DNA of 64,000 bases. Origin: Microbacterium ureisolvens. Its GTDB lineage: Bacteria; Actinomycetota; Actinomycetes; Actinomycetales; Microbacteriaceae. The stretch spans positions 1 to 64,000 of the forward strand of contig NZ_JADIJE010000007.1 in assembly GCF_015278315.1 (NCBI RefSeq), given 5' to 3'. Shown here piece by piece: positions 1 through 8,668 of this stretch (position 1 is the stretch's first letter; each line of letters begins with the position of its first letter). A model generated the notes under the pieces. It ran no database searches. It was not told where the DNA came from and saw only the letters and a program-made list of their open reading frames with translations. The translations under genes were made by a program, and so were the position numbers.

Positions 1-1
1 T

Positions 2-193
2 GCCGTGCCGACCATCCCGCTCGTGCGCAGCACGCCGGCCCGGCAGGAGCCGCAGCCGCTCGTCGACACCGCGGCGACCGACGCCACCCGTCGCCGTCGC
101 CGTCGCCGGCGGGTCATCGCGGTCGTGGCCGCGGCATCCGTCGCCCTCGTGGTCGCGGTGGCCGTGCTCGTGGCCCTCCTGACCACCGGCTGA
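2..193 (+). CDS. C-terminal end of a membrane-anchored protein (partial at left edge)
   Basis: The reading frame is open to the left edge and stops at TGA 191-193. The visible tail has a proline/alanine-rich stretch, a run of eight arginines, and a hydrophobic helix of about 22 residues rich in V, A and L that ends five residues before the stop. Positive charge just before a C-terminal helix suggests a single membrane anchor with the bulk of the protein on the cytoplasmic side. It could instead be a short protein starting at GTG 5. The family is not recognisable from this fragment. It lies just upstream of the rpsL promoter and is probably unrelated to it. Confidence 0.5.
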   Translation, partial: AVPTIPLVRSTPARQEPQPLVDTAATDATRRRRRRRRVIAVVAAASVALVVAVAVLVALLTTG

Positions 194-213
194 CCCCGCC
201 CGGTCGCGCGCGT

Positions 214-242
214 TTGCCGCACCCCCGAAACCCACGTATCAT
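214..242 (+). promoter_or_regulatory. Promoter of the str operon (rpsL-rpsG-fusA)
   Basis: TTGCCG at 214-219 and TATCAT at 237-242 are separated by exactly 17 bp, matching the housekeeping sigma-factor consensus. This predicts a transcript with a leader of roughly 240 nt before rpsL. The leader (about 249-490) contains no convincing ORF. Confidence 0.75.
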
Positions 243-490
243 AGATCGGGTGTGCGCTCACGCGCGCCGTCAGACGTGCCTCGGCGTGTCGGCGGCCGGG
301 CGGGCGCCGCATCTCAGGGAACGGCCTGCGAACAGGCCACCCCCACGGCATATCCACCACGAAAAAGCCCGGCACCATCATGCCGCGGCGGTGGATCCAC
401 GTGAGCCCGCAGCGTCACGAATCGCAAGATCCGGATCCGGCGGGGGAGACCCACGAACGCTGTCACCGTGCAGCACAACAAGGAGAGAAC

Positions 491-859
491 GTGCCAACCA
501 TTCAGCAGTTGGTTCGCAAGGGCCGCTCGCCCAAGGTCGCGAAGACCAAGGCGCCCGCGCTCAAGGCGAACCCGCAGCAGGCGGGTGTCTGCACCCGCGT
601 GTACACGACCACCCCGAAGAAGCCGAACTCGGCGATGCGCAAGGTCGCCCGTGTCAAGCTCCGCAACGGCACCGAGGTCACCGCCTACATCCCCGGCGAG
701 GGCCACAACCTGCAGGAGCACTCGCTCGTGCTGGTCCGCGGCGGCCGTGTGAAGGACCTCCCCGGTGTCCGCTACAAGATCATCCGCGGTGCGCTCGACA
801 CCCAGGCAGTCAAGAACCGTAAGCAGGCTCGCAGCCGCTACGGCGCGAAGAAGGGCTGA
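491..859 (+). CDS. rpsL: 30S ribosomal protein S12
   Basis: 122 residues, the normal size. S12 sits at the decoding centre of the 30S subunit. The conserved block [13 protein letters not shown] and the loop [14 protein letters not shown] are both present, and the two lysines where streptomycin-resistance mutations usually fall look wild type. The start is GTG 491, preceded by AAGGAGAG at 480-487; the longer frame from 380 has no such site and would add non-S12 residues. First gene of the str operon; rpsG follows after 5 nt. Confidence 0.97.
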   Translation: MPTIQQLVRKGRSPKVAKTKAPALKANPQQAGVCTRVYTTTPKKPNSAMRKVARVKLRNGTEVTAYIPGEGHNLQEHSLVLVRGGRVKDLPGVRYKIIRGALDTQAVKNRKQARSRYGAKKG

Positions 860-864
860 GACAG

Positions 865-1335
865 ATGCCTCGTAAGGGACCCGCCCCGAAGCGCCCCGTC
901 GTCAACGACCCGGTGTACGGCGCCCCCGTCGTCACCCAGCTCGTCAACAAGATCCTCGTCGACGGCAAGAAGTCGCTGGCCGAGTCGATCGTCTACGGCG
1001 CCCTCCGCGGCGTCGAGGCGAAGAACGGCCAGGACGCCGTCGCCACCCTCAAGAAGGCCCTCGACAACGTGCGCCCGACCCTCGAGGTCAAGTCGCGCCG
1101 CGTCGGCGGCTCGACCTACCAGGTGCCGGTCGAGGTCAAGCCTCACCGCGCCAACACGCTCGCCCTCCGCTGGCTCGTGAGCTACGCCAAGGGTCGTCGT
1201 GAGAAGACCATGACCGAGCGCCTCCAGAACGAGATCCTGGATGCCTCGAACGGCCTCGGTGCCGCGGTCAAGCGCCGCGAGGACACCCACAAGATGGCCG
1301 AGTCGAACCGCGCCTTCGCGCACTACCGCTGGTAA
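865..1335 (+). CDS. rpsG: 30S ribosomal protein S7
   Basis: 156 residues, typical length. S7 nucleates assembly of the 30S head and contacts E-site tRNA. It opens with [12 protein letters not shown] and includes the motifs [15 protein letters not shown] and [11 protein letters not shown], and ends HYRW as usual. It starts 5 nt after rpsL and is followed by a large inverted repeat before fusA. Confidence 0.97.
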   Translation: MPRKGPAPKRPVVNDPVYGAPVVTQLVNKILVDGKKSLAESIVYGALRGVEAKNGQDAVATLKKALDNVRPTLEVKSRRVGGSTYQVPVEVKPHRANTLALRWLVSYAKGRREKTMTERLQNEILDASNGLGAAVKRREDTHKMAESNRAFAHYRW

Positions 1336-1346
1336 CCAGCCTCAGC

Positions 1347-1418
1347 GCGTTTCGCTCGCACCTCGCTCGCTCAACGGCCGGGCTCCGGTCGTTGAGCGAG
1401 CGAAGCGAGACGAAACGC
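1347..1418. repeat. Inverted-repeat hairpin element, copy 1 (rpsG-fusA spacer)
   Basis: A long imperfect palindrome. The outer arms are GCGTTTCG (1347-1354) and CGAAACGC (1411-1418); the inner arms carry GCTCGCTCAACG and CGTTGAGCGAGC around a GC-rich loop. A near-identical element lies at 14363-14430 and a half copy at 36125-36154. Its position inside the str operon suggests an mRNA-processing or stability hairpin, or a REP-like mobile repeat. Confidence 0.85.
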
Positions 1419-1452
1419 CCCAGTACCACCTTCAACAGCTAAGGACACCCCC

Positions 1453-3567
1453 GTGGCACAAGAAGTGCTCACCGACCTCAACAAGGTCCGCAACATCGGC
1501 ATCATGGCGCACATCGATGCCGGCAAGACGACGACGACCGAGCGCATCCTGTTCTACACGGGCGTCAACCACAAGATCGGCGAGACGCACGACGGCGCTG
1601 CCACCACCGACTGGATGGAGCAGGAGCAGGAGCGCGGCATCACGATCACGTCGGCCGCCGTCACGTGCTTCTGGAACAAGAACCAGATCAACATCATCGA
1701 CACGCCCGGCCACGTCGACTTCACGGTCGAGGTCGAGCGTTCGCTGCGCGTCCTCGACGGCGCGGTCGCCGTCTTCGACGGCAAGGAGGGCGTCGAGCCC
1801 CAGTCCGAGACCGTCTGGCGTCAGGCCGACAAGTACGACGTGCCCCGCATCTGCTTCGTCAACAAGATGGACAAGCTGGGCGCCGACTTCTACTTCACGG
1901 TCGACACCATCGTCAACCGCCTGAAGGCGAAGCCGCTCGTGCTGCAGCTCCCCATCGGCTCGGAGAGCGACTTCATCGGCGTCGTCGACCTCGTCGAGAT
2001 GCGCGCGCTGGTGTGGCCCGGCGACGCCAAGGGCGACGTGACCATGGGCGCCAAGTACGAGATCCAGGAGATCCCGGCCGACCTCGCCGACAAGGCCGCG
2101 GAGTACCGCGAGATCCTTCTCGAGACGGTCGCCGAGTCCGACGAGGAGCTTCTCGAGAAGCACTTCGGCGGCGAGGAGCTCACGGTCGCCGAGATCAAGG
2201 CGGCGATCCGCAAGCTCACCATCGCCTCGGAGCTCTACCCGGTCCTCTGCGGGTCGGCGTTCAAGAACCGCGGCGTGCAGCCCATGCTCGACGCAGTCGT
2301 GGACTACCTCCCGTCGCCCCTCGACGTCCCCGCCATCGAGGCGAAGGACCCGAAGGACGAGGAGATCATCATCGAGCGTCACGCCGACCGCGACGAGCCG
2401 TTCGCGGCGCTCGCGTTCAAGATCGTGACGCACCCGTTCTTCGGTCGCCTGACCTACATCCGCGTCTACTCGGGTCACCTCGACTCGGGCGCCCAGGTCG
2501 TCAACGCGACCAAGGGCAAGAAGGAGCGCATCGGGAAGATCTTCCAGATGCACGCCAACAAGGAGATGCCGGTCGACTCGGTCACCGCAGGTCACATCTA
2601 CGCGGTCATCGGCCTGAAGGACACCACCACCGGTGACACCCTCGCCGACAGCCAGAACCAGGTCGTCCTCGAGTCGATGACGTTCCCGGAGCCGGTCATC
2701 GAGGTCGCCATCGAGCCGAAGACCAAGGCCGACCAGGAGAAGCTGGGTCTGGCGATCCAGAAGCTCGCCGAAGAGGACCCGACGTTCCGCGTCGAGCAGA
2801 ACGCCGAGACCGGCCAGACGGTCATCAAGGGCATGGGCGAGCTGCACCTCGACATCCTCGTGGACCGCATGAAGCGCGAGTTCAAGGTCGAGGCCAACGT
2901 CGGAAAGCCCCAGGTGGCGTACCGCGAGACGATCCGCAAGACCGTCGAGCGTCACGACTACACCCACAAGAAGCAGACCGGTGGCTCGGGCCAGTTCGCG
3001 AAGATCCAGTTCGCGCTGGAGCCCCTCGAGGTCACGGCCGACAAGACGTACGAGTTCGAGAACAAGGTCACCGGTGGCCGCATCCCGCGCGAGTACATCG
3101 AGCCGACCAACCAGGGCTTCCAGGACGCCATGAACGTCGGCGTGCTCGCCGGCTACCCCATGGTGGGCGTGAAGGCGATCCTCATGGACGGCGCCTCGCA
3201 CGACGTCGACTCGTCCGAGATGGCGTTCAAGATCGCGGGCTCCATGGGCTTCAAGGAGGCCGTCCGCAAGGCGAACCCCGTCATCCTCGAGCCGCTCATG
3301 GCCGTCGAGGTGCGTACTCCCGAGGAGTACATGGGCGACGTCATCGGCGACCTGAACTCGCGTCGTGGCCAGATCCAGTCGATGGAGGACGCCCAGGGCG
3401 TCAAGGTCGTGCGCGCGCTGGTGCCGCTGTCCGAGATGTTCGGCTACATCGGCGACCTGCGCTCGAAGACCTCGGGCCGTGCCGTGTACTCGATGGAGTT
3501 CGACAGCTACGCCGAGGTTCCTCGCAACGTGGCCGACGAGATCATCCAGAAGGTCAAGGGCGAGTGA
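1453..3567 (+). CDS. fusA: Translation elongation factor G
   Basis: 704 residues, full length. EF-G is the GTPase that drives translocation and, with RRF, ribosome recycling. G1 is AHIDAGKT (19-26), switch I contains RGITITS (61-67), G3 is DTPGH (83-87) and G4 is NKMD (137-140). Domains II-V follow, with the domain IV stretch [13 protein letters not shown] and the C-terminal [11 protein letters not shown]. Start GTG 1453 has AAGGA at 1441-1445. A GGATGCC-type hairpin (3574-3622) separates it from tuf. Confidence 0.97.
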   Translation: MAQEVLTDLNKVRNIGIMAHIDAGKTTTTERILFYTGVNHKIGETHDGAATTDWMEQEQERGITITSAAVTCFWNKNQINIIDTPGHVDFTVEVERSLRVLDGAVAVFDGKEGVEPQSETVWRQADKYDVPRICFVNKMDKLGADFYFTVDTIVNRLKAKPLVLQLPIGSESDFIGVVDLVEMRALVWPGDAKGDVTMGAKYEIQEIPADLADKAAEYREILLETVAESDEELLEKHFGGEELTVAEIKAAIRKLTIASELYPVLCGSAFKNRGVQPMLDAVVDYLPSPLDVPAIEAKDPKDEEIIIERHADRDEPFAALAFKIVTHPFFGRLTYIRVYSGHLDSGAQVVNATKGKKERIGKIFQMHANKEMPVDSVTAGHIYAVIGLKDTTTGDTLADSQNQVVLESMTFPEPVIEVAIEPKTKADQEKLGLAIQKLAEEDPTFRVEQNAETGQTVIKGMGELHLDILVDRMKREFKVEANVGKPQVAYRETIRKTVERHDYTHKKQTGGSGQFAKIQFALEPLEVTADKTYEFENKVTGGRIPREYIEPTNQGFQDAMNVGVLAGYPMVGVKAILMDGASHDVDSSEMAFKIAGSMGFKEAVRKANPVILEPLMAVEVRTPEEYMGDVIGDLNSRRGQIQSMEDAQGVKVVRALVPLSEMFGYIGDLRSKTSGRAVYSMEFDSYAEVPRNVADEIIQKVKGE

Positions 3568-3573
3568 TCGCCC

Positions 3574-3622
3574 CGGATGCCGGGGCTCGTCCCTTCGCCC
3601 GCCGAAGGGCCCCCGGCATCCG
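3574..3622 (+). terminator. Bulged hairpin between fusA and tuf
   Basis: CGGATGCCGGGG (3574-3585) pairs with CCCCGGCATCCG (3611-3622), and an inner hairpin CCCTTCG/CGAAGGG lies at 591-609 of the same kilobase. There is no U tract, as is common for actinobacterial terminators. It probably attenuates read-through from fusA into tuf. Confidence 0.6.
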
Positions 3623-3636
3623 TCCACAACTTCACA

Positions 3637-3665
3637 CTGCTTCAACAGAACCCCTCTACTAAGCT
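3637..3665 (+). promoter_or_regulatory. Possible tuf promoter
   Basis: The -10-like TAAGCT at 3660-3665 lies 75 nt upstream of tuf in an unusually AT-rich patch. The best -35 (CTGCTT, 3637-3642, 17-bp spacing) is weak. A separate tuf promoter is common in bacteria, but this exact site is inference. Confidence 0.35.
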
Positions 3666-3739
3666 AGAGAAATCCCCGTAGACGACCGGTCGCAAACCAG
3701 TGCCCGGAAGTTCTACACGACCGTCCTGAGGAGGACCCA

Positions 3740-4933
3740 GTGGCTAAGGCCAAGTTCGAGCGGACCAAGCCGCACGTGAACATCGGAACGATCGGTCACG
3801 TCGACCACGGCAAGACCACGCTCACCGCAGCGATCTCGAAGGTGCTCGCCGACAAGTACCCGTCGGCCACCAACGTGCAGCGCGACTTCGCGTCGATCGA
3901 CTCCGCTCCCGAGGAGCGTCAGCGCGGTATCACGATCAACATCTCGCACGTCGAGTACGAGACCCCGAAGCGTCACTACGCTCACGTCGACGCCCCGGGT
4001 CACGCTGACTACATCAAGAACATGATCACCGGTGCCGCCCAGATGGACGGCGCGATCCTCGTGGTCGCCGCCACCGACGGCCCGATGGCTCAGACGCGTG
4101 AGCACGTTCTGCTCGCCAAGCAGGTCGGCGTTCCCTACCTGCTCGTCGCGCTGAACAAGAGCGACATGGTCGACGACGAGGAGATCCTGGAGCTCGTCGA
4201 GCTCGAGGTCCGCGAGCTGCTGTCGTCGCAGGACTTCGACGGCGACAACGCTCCGGTCGTCCGCGTCTCGGGCCTGAAGGCTCTCGAGGGCGACGCCGAG
4301 TGGGTCGAGAAGATCGTCGAGCTCATGGACGCCGTCGACGAGTCGATCCCCGACCCGGTGCGTGACAAGGACAAGCCGTTCCTCATGCCCATCGAGGACG
4401 TCTTCACCATCACCGGCCGTGGCACCGTCGTCACGGGCCGCGCCGAGCGTGGCACGCTGGCCATCAACTCCGAGGTCGAGATCGTGGGTCTGCGCCCGAC
4501 GCAGAAGACGATCGTCACCGGTATCGAGATGTTCCACAAGCAGCTCGACGAGGCCTGGGCCGGCGAGAACTGTGGTCTGCTCCTGCGCGGCACCAAGCGT
4601 GACGACGTCGAGCGCGGCCAGGTCGTCGTGAAGCCCGGTTCGGTCACCCCGCACACCAACTTCGAGGGCACGGCGTACATCCTGTCCAAGGAGGAGGGCG
4701 GCCGTCACAACCCGTTCTTCACGAACTACCGTCCGCAGTTCTACTTCCGCACCACCGACGTCACCGGCGTCATCACGCTGCCCGAGGGCACCGAGATGGT
4801 CATGCCCGGCGACACCACCGACATGACGGTCGAGCTCATCCAGCCGATCGCCATGGAGGAGGGCCTCGGCTACGCCATCCGTGAGGGTGGCCGCACCGTC
4901 GGCGCCGGCACGGTCACGAAGATCCTCAAGTAA
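3740..4933 (+). CDS. tuf: Translation elongation factor Tu
   Basis: 397 residues, full length. EF-Tu delivers aminoacyl-tRNA to the ribosomal A site in a GTP-dependent way. G1 is GHVDHGKT (19-26), the switch region contains RGITIN (62-67), G3 is DAPGH (84-88) and G4 is NKSD (139-142). Domain II carries [10 protein letters not shown], and the protein ends [11 protein letters not shown]. Start GTG 3740 follows GAGGAGG. A strong terminator at 4957-4990 closes the unit. It is the only tuf in the window. Confidence 0.97.
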   Translation: MAKAKFERTKPHVNIGTIGHVDHGKTTLTAAISKVLADKYPSATNVQRDFASIDSAPEERQRGITINISHVEYETPKRHYAHVDAPGHADYIKNMITGAAQMDGAILVVAATDGPMAQTREHVLLAKQVGVPYLLVALNKSDMVDDEEILELVELEVRELLSSQDFDGDNAPVVRVSGLKALEGDAEWVEKIVELMDAVDESIPDPVRDKDKPFLMPIEDVFTITGRGTVVTGRAERGTLAINSEVEIVGLRPTQKTIVTGIEMFHKQLDEAWAGENCGLLLRGTKRDDVERGQVVVKPGSVTPHTNFEGTAYILSKEEGGRHNPFFTNYRPQFYFRTTDVTGVITLPEGTEMVMPGDTTDMTVELIQPIAMEEGLGYAIREGGRTVGAGTVTKILK

Positions 4934-4956
4934 GGTCTTCGGCGCAACTGCCTCGA

Positions 4957-4990
4957 GAGAAGCCCCCGGGAGTGACCCCGGGGGCTTCTC
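4957..4990 (+). terminator. Terminator after tuf
   Basis: A perfect 14-bp stem: GAGAAGCCCCCGGG (4957-4970) with CCCGGGGGCTTCTC (4977-4990) and a 6-nt loop, 23 nt after the tuf stop. Confidence 0.85.
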
Positions 4991-5107
4991 CGCGTTCCGG
5001 GGGCCTGCCGTGCCCTGCTCGGCGGCGCGGGCGAAGGCCTTTCCCCGCGGCATCCGTCCCGCCAGGATGGTGCTGACGCCTCGCGCGGGGCGGCCGAAGG
5101 AGTGAGC

Positions 5108-5326
5108 ATGAGCGGTTTCGACGACCTCGTCAATCAGGGCAAGGGGCTCTACGAGCAGCACAAGGACAAGATCGGCGAGTTCCTGAAGTCCGAGCAGGCC
5201 GAGGAGATCAGCGACAAGGTGCTGGACGGCGCATCCGGCGTCGCCAAGAAGGTCGTGCCGGAGCAGCATCACGACAAGATCGACGACGTACGCGGGAACA
5301 TCGACGGAGCGGTCGGTAACCAGTAG
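5108..5326 (+). CDS. Rv0909/MT0933-type antitoxin-like small protein
   Basis: 72 residues, hydrophilic and lysine/aspartate-rich, with the pattern of a small amphipathic helical protein ([19 protein letters not shown], then [21 protein letters not shown]). This resembles the actinobacterial family named after the Rv0909/MT0933 putative antitoxin. ATG 5108 was chosen because GAAGGA lies 6 nt upstream; GTG 5102 lies inside that site. No toxin gene is adjacent, so an antitoxin role is doubtful; the family is also widespread as orphans of unknown function. It is bounded by terminators on both sides. Confidence 0.55.
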   Translation: MSGFDDLVNQGKGLYEQHKDKIGEFLKSEQAEEISDKVLDGASGVAKKVVPEQHHDKIDDVRGNIDGAVGNQ

Positions 5327-5337
5327 CCAACGGTGGG

Positions 5338-5367
5338 GAAGCGGCCCGGGGAGACCCGGGCCGCTTC
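5338..5367 (+). terminator. Terminator after the antitoxin-like gene
   Basis: A perfect 13-bp stem GAAGCGGCCCGGG/CCCGGGCCGCTTC with a GAGA tetraloop, 11 nt after the stop codon. Confidence 0.85.
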
Positions 5368-5461
5368 GTCGTTCCTGCGACGACATCGGCTCACGATCGC
5401 CCTTCCGCAGCGAGGGTCGGCGTCGAACGGCCGGCACAGGATCCGCTTCCGGCGCGTCAGT

Positions 5462-5491
5462 TTGGTGCAGCTGCCGGCTGACCGCTAGCGT
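5462..5491 (+). promoter_or_regulatory. Putative promoter of the LPXTG protein gene
   Basis: TTGGTG (5462-5467) and TAGCGT (5486-5491) are 18 bp apart. The rest of the 5368-5729 spacer shows only a short direct repeat (ACGGCGCTGTGCG at about 5691 and 5702) and no ORF I can support. The predicted leader is about 230 nt. Confidence 0.4.
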
Positions 5492-5729
5492 TCGAAGCGA
5501 CGGCTCGCCGTCGACCGCCGGCCCGCCGAGGGGCCGCTGGTCAAAATCGCAGACTCCCCCCGTCGGCGATCCAGGCCTTCCTTCCGGCCTCATCGGTGTG
5601 CTCACCCCGCTCATCGAAGGAAGGGGCGGTGCCCCCGCGCCGCTTCAGCAGGACGGCGCGTCCCCCCGCGCGCCGATGGGACGGCGCTGTGCGCCGGTGA
5701 TACGGCGCTGTGCGTCGGGAGGAATGGGT

Positions 5730-7196
5730 GTGCCTGCAGTGCGCAACAGAACTTTGAAGGCCTTCGCTGGGGCACTGGTCGCCGCAGCACTCGTCGTGGC
5801 GCCGGTGGTGACGGCCGGTGCATCCGCGAAGGAAAATGACAAGGAACCTGCGGCGGCGTCGGCCGTGTGGCCCGCCGACACCGTCGGTGTGAAGGGCGAG
5901 CTCGTCGAGTGGACGTCCGACAGCAACAAGGCGGACTACTGGGAGGACTACACCGACCACAAAGCGACGTGCTACGAAGGCGGCGGCGCGCACGGCGCCG
6001 TGACGGGTAACGGATGGAGTGTGACGCTCGAGGACTTCAACCCTGCCTGGAAGCCCGCTGACCACTGGGAGCTCCTCGTCATCAAGGCTGGCAACGAGTG
6101 GAACAGCGTCATCGAGCACCCGGAGGCGAACAAGGCGTACGCCTCGCCGCCCAAGGGCAAGAACCAGGCGAAGGTTTCGCACTGGATCGTCTGCAAGGGA
6201 ATCACCCCGGACGAACCCCAGCTCGAGGTCGTGACGCCGACACTCGACTACGACGAGCCGACCTGCTTGGTCGAAGGGTCCGTCATCCCGAGCGACAACG
6301 CTAAATGGACCTCGAAGGAGAACGGCGACGGCACGACCACCTGGACTGCCGCGCCGCTCGACGGCACGAAGTTCGATGAAGGTGCGGTGATCCACTGGGT
6401 GGTCAAGACGGACCTGGGGAAGTTGACGGAGGCATGCGACTCGGAGGAACCGCAGCAGCCGGACCCGCTCATGACGGTTGTCCCGAAGACCGTGGTCGAC
6501 TGCAGCAGCACTACGGCGAACGTCACGACCACCACCACGATCATCCCCTACGTGTGGAACGCCGGCAGTGAGAAGTGGGAGCTCGGTAGCCCCGTGACGA
6601 AGCATTCCATCACCGCGCGTCCGCTGACCGAGGAGGAGCTCGCGGACTGCCCGCTGCTCCCCGGTGAGATCACCTCGGTCTGCGTGGGCGACGTGCCATA
6701 CCTCGGCTACGAGGTGTCGCTGCCCGAGGGCTACGAGGCCGACAGCGAGAACCCGGTCACCATCACGTTCGTGAACCCGGACGGCGAGAACTATGTCGTC
6801 GAGGACCAGCCCCTCAGCGGCGCGCTGCTGTGGCCGGGCGCCTCGAACGCCGAGCCGAAGATGTGGCCGGGCTGGGAGCTCGTGAACGGCGAGTACGTCA
6901 AGACGACGGGCAACTTCGACTGGACGCGCAACGGCATCACGGTGCGCTTCGACGTCAACCCGACGTACGAGACCGAGGTCGAGTACCCCGCGGCGACCGC
7001 GCTGTGCGCGAACCCGCCCGTGGGCGGCGGTGACGACCCGACCGGCACGCCGGCGTCGTCCGACGCCGAGACGCTGCCCGCCACGGGTGGCGGCATCAGC
7101 CCGATGTTCGTCGTCGCCGGTGGAGCGGCGCTCGTCGCCGGCATCGCGGCGGTGGCCTTCGCCGCCTACCGTCGCCGCCAGGCGGACATGAAGTAA
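5730..7196 (+). CDS. LPXTG-anchored secreted surface protein
   Basis: 488 residues. An N-terminal signal peptide (basic RNR, hydrophobic LKAFAGALVAAALVVAP, then ASA) leads into a long acidic, threonine-rich ectodomain of no recognised fold with repeated beta-strand-like segments. The C-terminus is a classical sorting signal: LPATG, a hydrophobic helix of about 20 residues, and the basic tail YRRRQADMK. Sortase should attach it to peptidoglycan. GTG 5730 was preferred because GGGAGGA sits 6 nt upstream; ATG 5724 lies directly against that site. The gene separates tuf from the S10 operon, an unusual place, and ends at a strong terminator. Binding partner unknown. Confidence 0.8.
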   Translation: MPAVRNRTLKAFAGALVAAALVVAPVVTAGASAKENDKEPAAASAVWPADTVGVKGELVEWTSDSNKADYWEDYTDHKATCYEGGGAHGAVTGNGWSVTLEDFNPAWKPADHWELLVIKAGNEWNSVIEHPEANKAYASPPKGKNQAKVSHWIVCKGITPDEPQLEVVTPTLDYDEPTCLVEGSVIPSDNAKWTSKENGDGTTTWTAAPLDGTKFDEGAVIHWVVKTDLGKLTEACDSEEPQQPDPLMTVVPKTVVDCSSTTANVTTTTTIIPYVWNAGSEKWELGSPVTKHSITARPLTEEELADCPLLPGEITSVCVGDVPYLGYEVSLPEGYEADSENPVTITFVNPDGENYVVEDQPLSGALLWPGASNAEPKMWPGWELVNGEYVKTTGNFDWTRNGITVRFDVNPTYETEVEYPAATALCANPPVGGGDDPTGTPASSDAETLPATGGGISPMFVVAGGAALVAGIAAVAFAAYRRRQADMK

Positions 7197-7213
7197 CCGG
7201 CACCCGCTGGTCC

Positions 7214-7248
7214 GAGAGGGCGGTCGCGCGCAGCGCGGCCGCCCTCTC
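7214..7248 (+). terminator. Terminator after the LPXTG protein gene
   Basis: A 16-bp stem with one G-T wobble, GAGAGGGCGGTCGCGC against GCGCGGCCGCCCTCTC, and a 3-nt loop. It insulates the S10 promoter from upstream transcription. Confidence 0.8.
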
Positions 7249-7323
7249 CGCTGCGGTCGCGGCATCCGTCTTCCCGCCGTCTGGGAAACCGCCGAGCATA
7301 CTCGCGCCGCGACAGGCCCGAGT

Positions 7324-7352
7324 TTGCGACACGCCCGGGCTGCACGTAGACT
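7324..7352 (+). promoter_or_regulatory. Promoter of the S10 operon
   Basis: TTGCGA (7324-7329), a 17-bp spacer and TAGACT (7347-7352) form a near-consensus promoter. It is placed 336 nt before rpsJ, giving a long untranslated leader. Confidence 0.75.
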
Positions 7353-7687
7353 AGTGAGGTTCCACATTCCGACGCCCCTTTCGGCGTGCGTCGGATCACT
7401 GCCAGGGCAGTGCATAGGCGGCGCAACGCGCAGGGTCCTAGGCCGCGGGCAGCAGAACCAAAACATCTCGAATCCACCCACTGCGGAGCCATGCTTCGCG
7501 CGCGGAGGAGGACGGATGCCGGGAGCAGCGCTTCGGCGCGGCATCCGGATTGACAGCAGAACAGCGGTGCAGCATCCCTCGACAAGCTCGGGAACCGAGC
7601 GGCCGCGAGGAGTAAGTGCCACGGCGCTCCGCGCCACGTGCGTCCAATGCCACAGGGGTATGACGCGAGAAAGAGAGTGAGCAGACA
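7353..7687 (+). promoter_or_regulatory. Long 5' leader of the S10 operon
   Basis: About 330 nt of predicted mRNA leader without a supportable ORF. It contains a hairpin with CGGATGCC (7513-7520) against GGCATCCG (7540-7547) and the dispersed repeat CCCTCGACAAGCTCGGG (7576-7592). In other bacteria S10-operon leaders bind ribosomal protein L4 for autogenous control; whether this leader does so is not visible from sequence. Confidence 0.45.
7576..7592. repeat. Dispersed 17-bp repeat, copy 1
   Basis: CCCTCGACAAGCTCGGG, an imperfect palindrome also found at 21564-21580 upstream of rpsM. Both copies are in leaders of ribosomal-protein genes. Confidence 0.7.
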
Positions 7688-7996
7688 ATGGCGGGACAGA
7701 AGATCCGCATTCGCCTGAAGTCGTACGACCACGAGGTCATCGACTCGTCGGCGCGCAAGATCGTCGACACCGTGACCCGTGCGGGCGCGACCGTCGTGGG
7801 CCCCGTGCCCCTTCCGACCGAGAAGAACGTGATCGCCGTGATCCGTTCTCCCCACAAGTACAAGGACAGCCGCGAGCACTTCGAGATGCGCACCCACAAG
7901 CGTCTGATCGACATCGTCGACCCGACGCCGAAGGCCGTCGACTCGCTCATGCGCCTCGACCTTCCGGCCGATGTGAACATCGAGATCAAGCTCTGA
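7688..7996 (+). CDS. rpsJ: 30S ribosomal protein S10
   Basis: 102 residues, normal length. S10 belongs to the 30S head and doubles as NusE, the NusB partner in antitermination. It opens [19 protein letters not shown] and contains [12 protein letters not shown] and the C-terminal [28 protein letters not shown] before the start is the ribosome-binding region. First gene of the S10 operon; rplC starts 8 nt later. Confidence 0.97.
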   Translation: MAGQKIRIRLKSYDHEVIDSSARKIVDTVTRAGATVVGPVPLPTEKNVIAVIRSPHKYKDSREHFEMRTHKRLIDIVDPTPKAVDSLMRLDLPADVNIEIKL

Positions 7997-8004
7997 GGTT
8001 CGAC

Positions 8005-8664
8005 ATGGCTGACATCAACAACAAGGTTTCCAAGGGCCTGCTCGGCACCAAGCTCGGCATGACCCAGGTCTGGGACGAGAACGGCAAGCTCGTTCCCGTC
8101 ACCGTCATCGAGATCGCGCCGAACGTGGTCACCCAGGTTCGCACGCCCGAGAAGGATGGCTACAAGGCCGTCCAGATCGCCTACGGCCAGATCGACCCCC
8201 GCAAGGTCAACAAGCCCCAGACGGCCCACTTCGAGGCCGCCGGTGTGACCCCGCGCCGTCACCTCACCGAGATCCGCACCGCGGACGCCGCTGACTACTC
8301 ACTCGGTCAGGAGCTCACGGTGGACGGCACGTTCGAGGCCGGCCAGCTGGTCGACGTCGTCGGCACCAGCAAGGGCAAGGGCACCGCGGGTGTCATGAAG
8401 CGCCACAACTTCAAGGGCGTCTCGGCATCGCACGGTGCGCACCGCAACCACCGCAAGCCCGGTTCGATCGGCGCCTCGTCGACCCCGAGCCGCGTGTTCA
8501 AGGGCATGCGCATGGCCGGCCGTATGGGTGGCGAGCGCGTGACCGTCCTCAACCTCACGGTGCACGGCATCGACGCGGAGAAGGGTCTGCTGCTCGTCAA
8601 GGGCGCCGTCCCCGGCGCGCGCGGCCGCATCGTCTACGTCCGCAACGCAGTGAAGGGTGCCTGA
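8005..8664 (+). CDS. rplC: 50S ribosomal protein L3
   Basis: 219 residues. L3 is an early assembly protein near the peptidyl-transferase centre. The N-terminal [17 protein letters not shown] and the central loop [25 protein letters not shown] are diagnostic; the conserved glutamine of that loop's usual N5-methylated GGQ-like site is not obvious here. Its stop lies 4 nt before the rplD start. Confidence 0.97.
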   Translation: MADINNKVSKGLLGTKLGMTQVWDENGKLVPVTVIEIAPNVVTQVRTPEKDGYKAVQIAYGQIDPRKVNKPQTAHFEAAGVTPRRHLTEIRTADAADYSLGQELTVDGTFEAGQLVDVVGTSKGKGTAGVMKRHNFKGVSASHGAHRNHRKPGSIGASSTPSRVFKGMRMAGRMGGERVTVLNLTVHGIDAEKGLLLVKGAVPGARGRIVYVRNAVKGA

Positions 8665-8668
8665 TCTC

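Noticed and set aside
1432..3645. A 737-codon open frame antisense to fusA
   Set aside because: High-GC third positions open antisense frames; the translation is low-complexity and fusA on the other strand is unquestionable.
3713..5614. A 633-codon antisense frame over tuf and downstream
   Set aside because: Shadow of tuf; it crosses two terminators and has no family resemblance.
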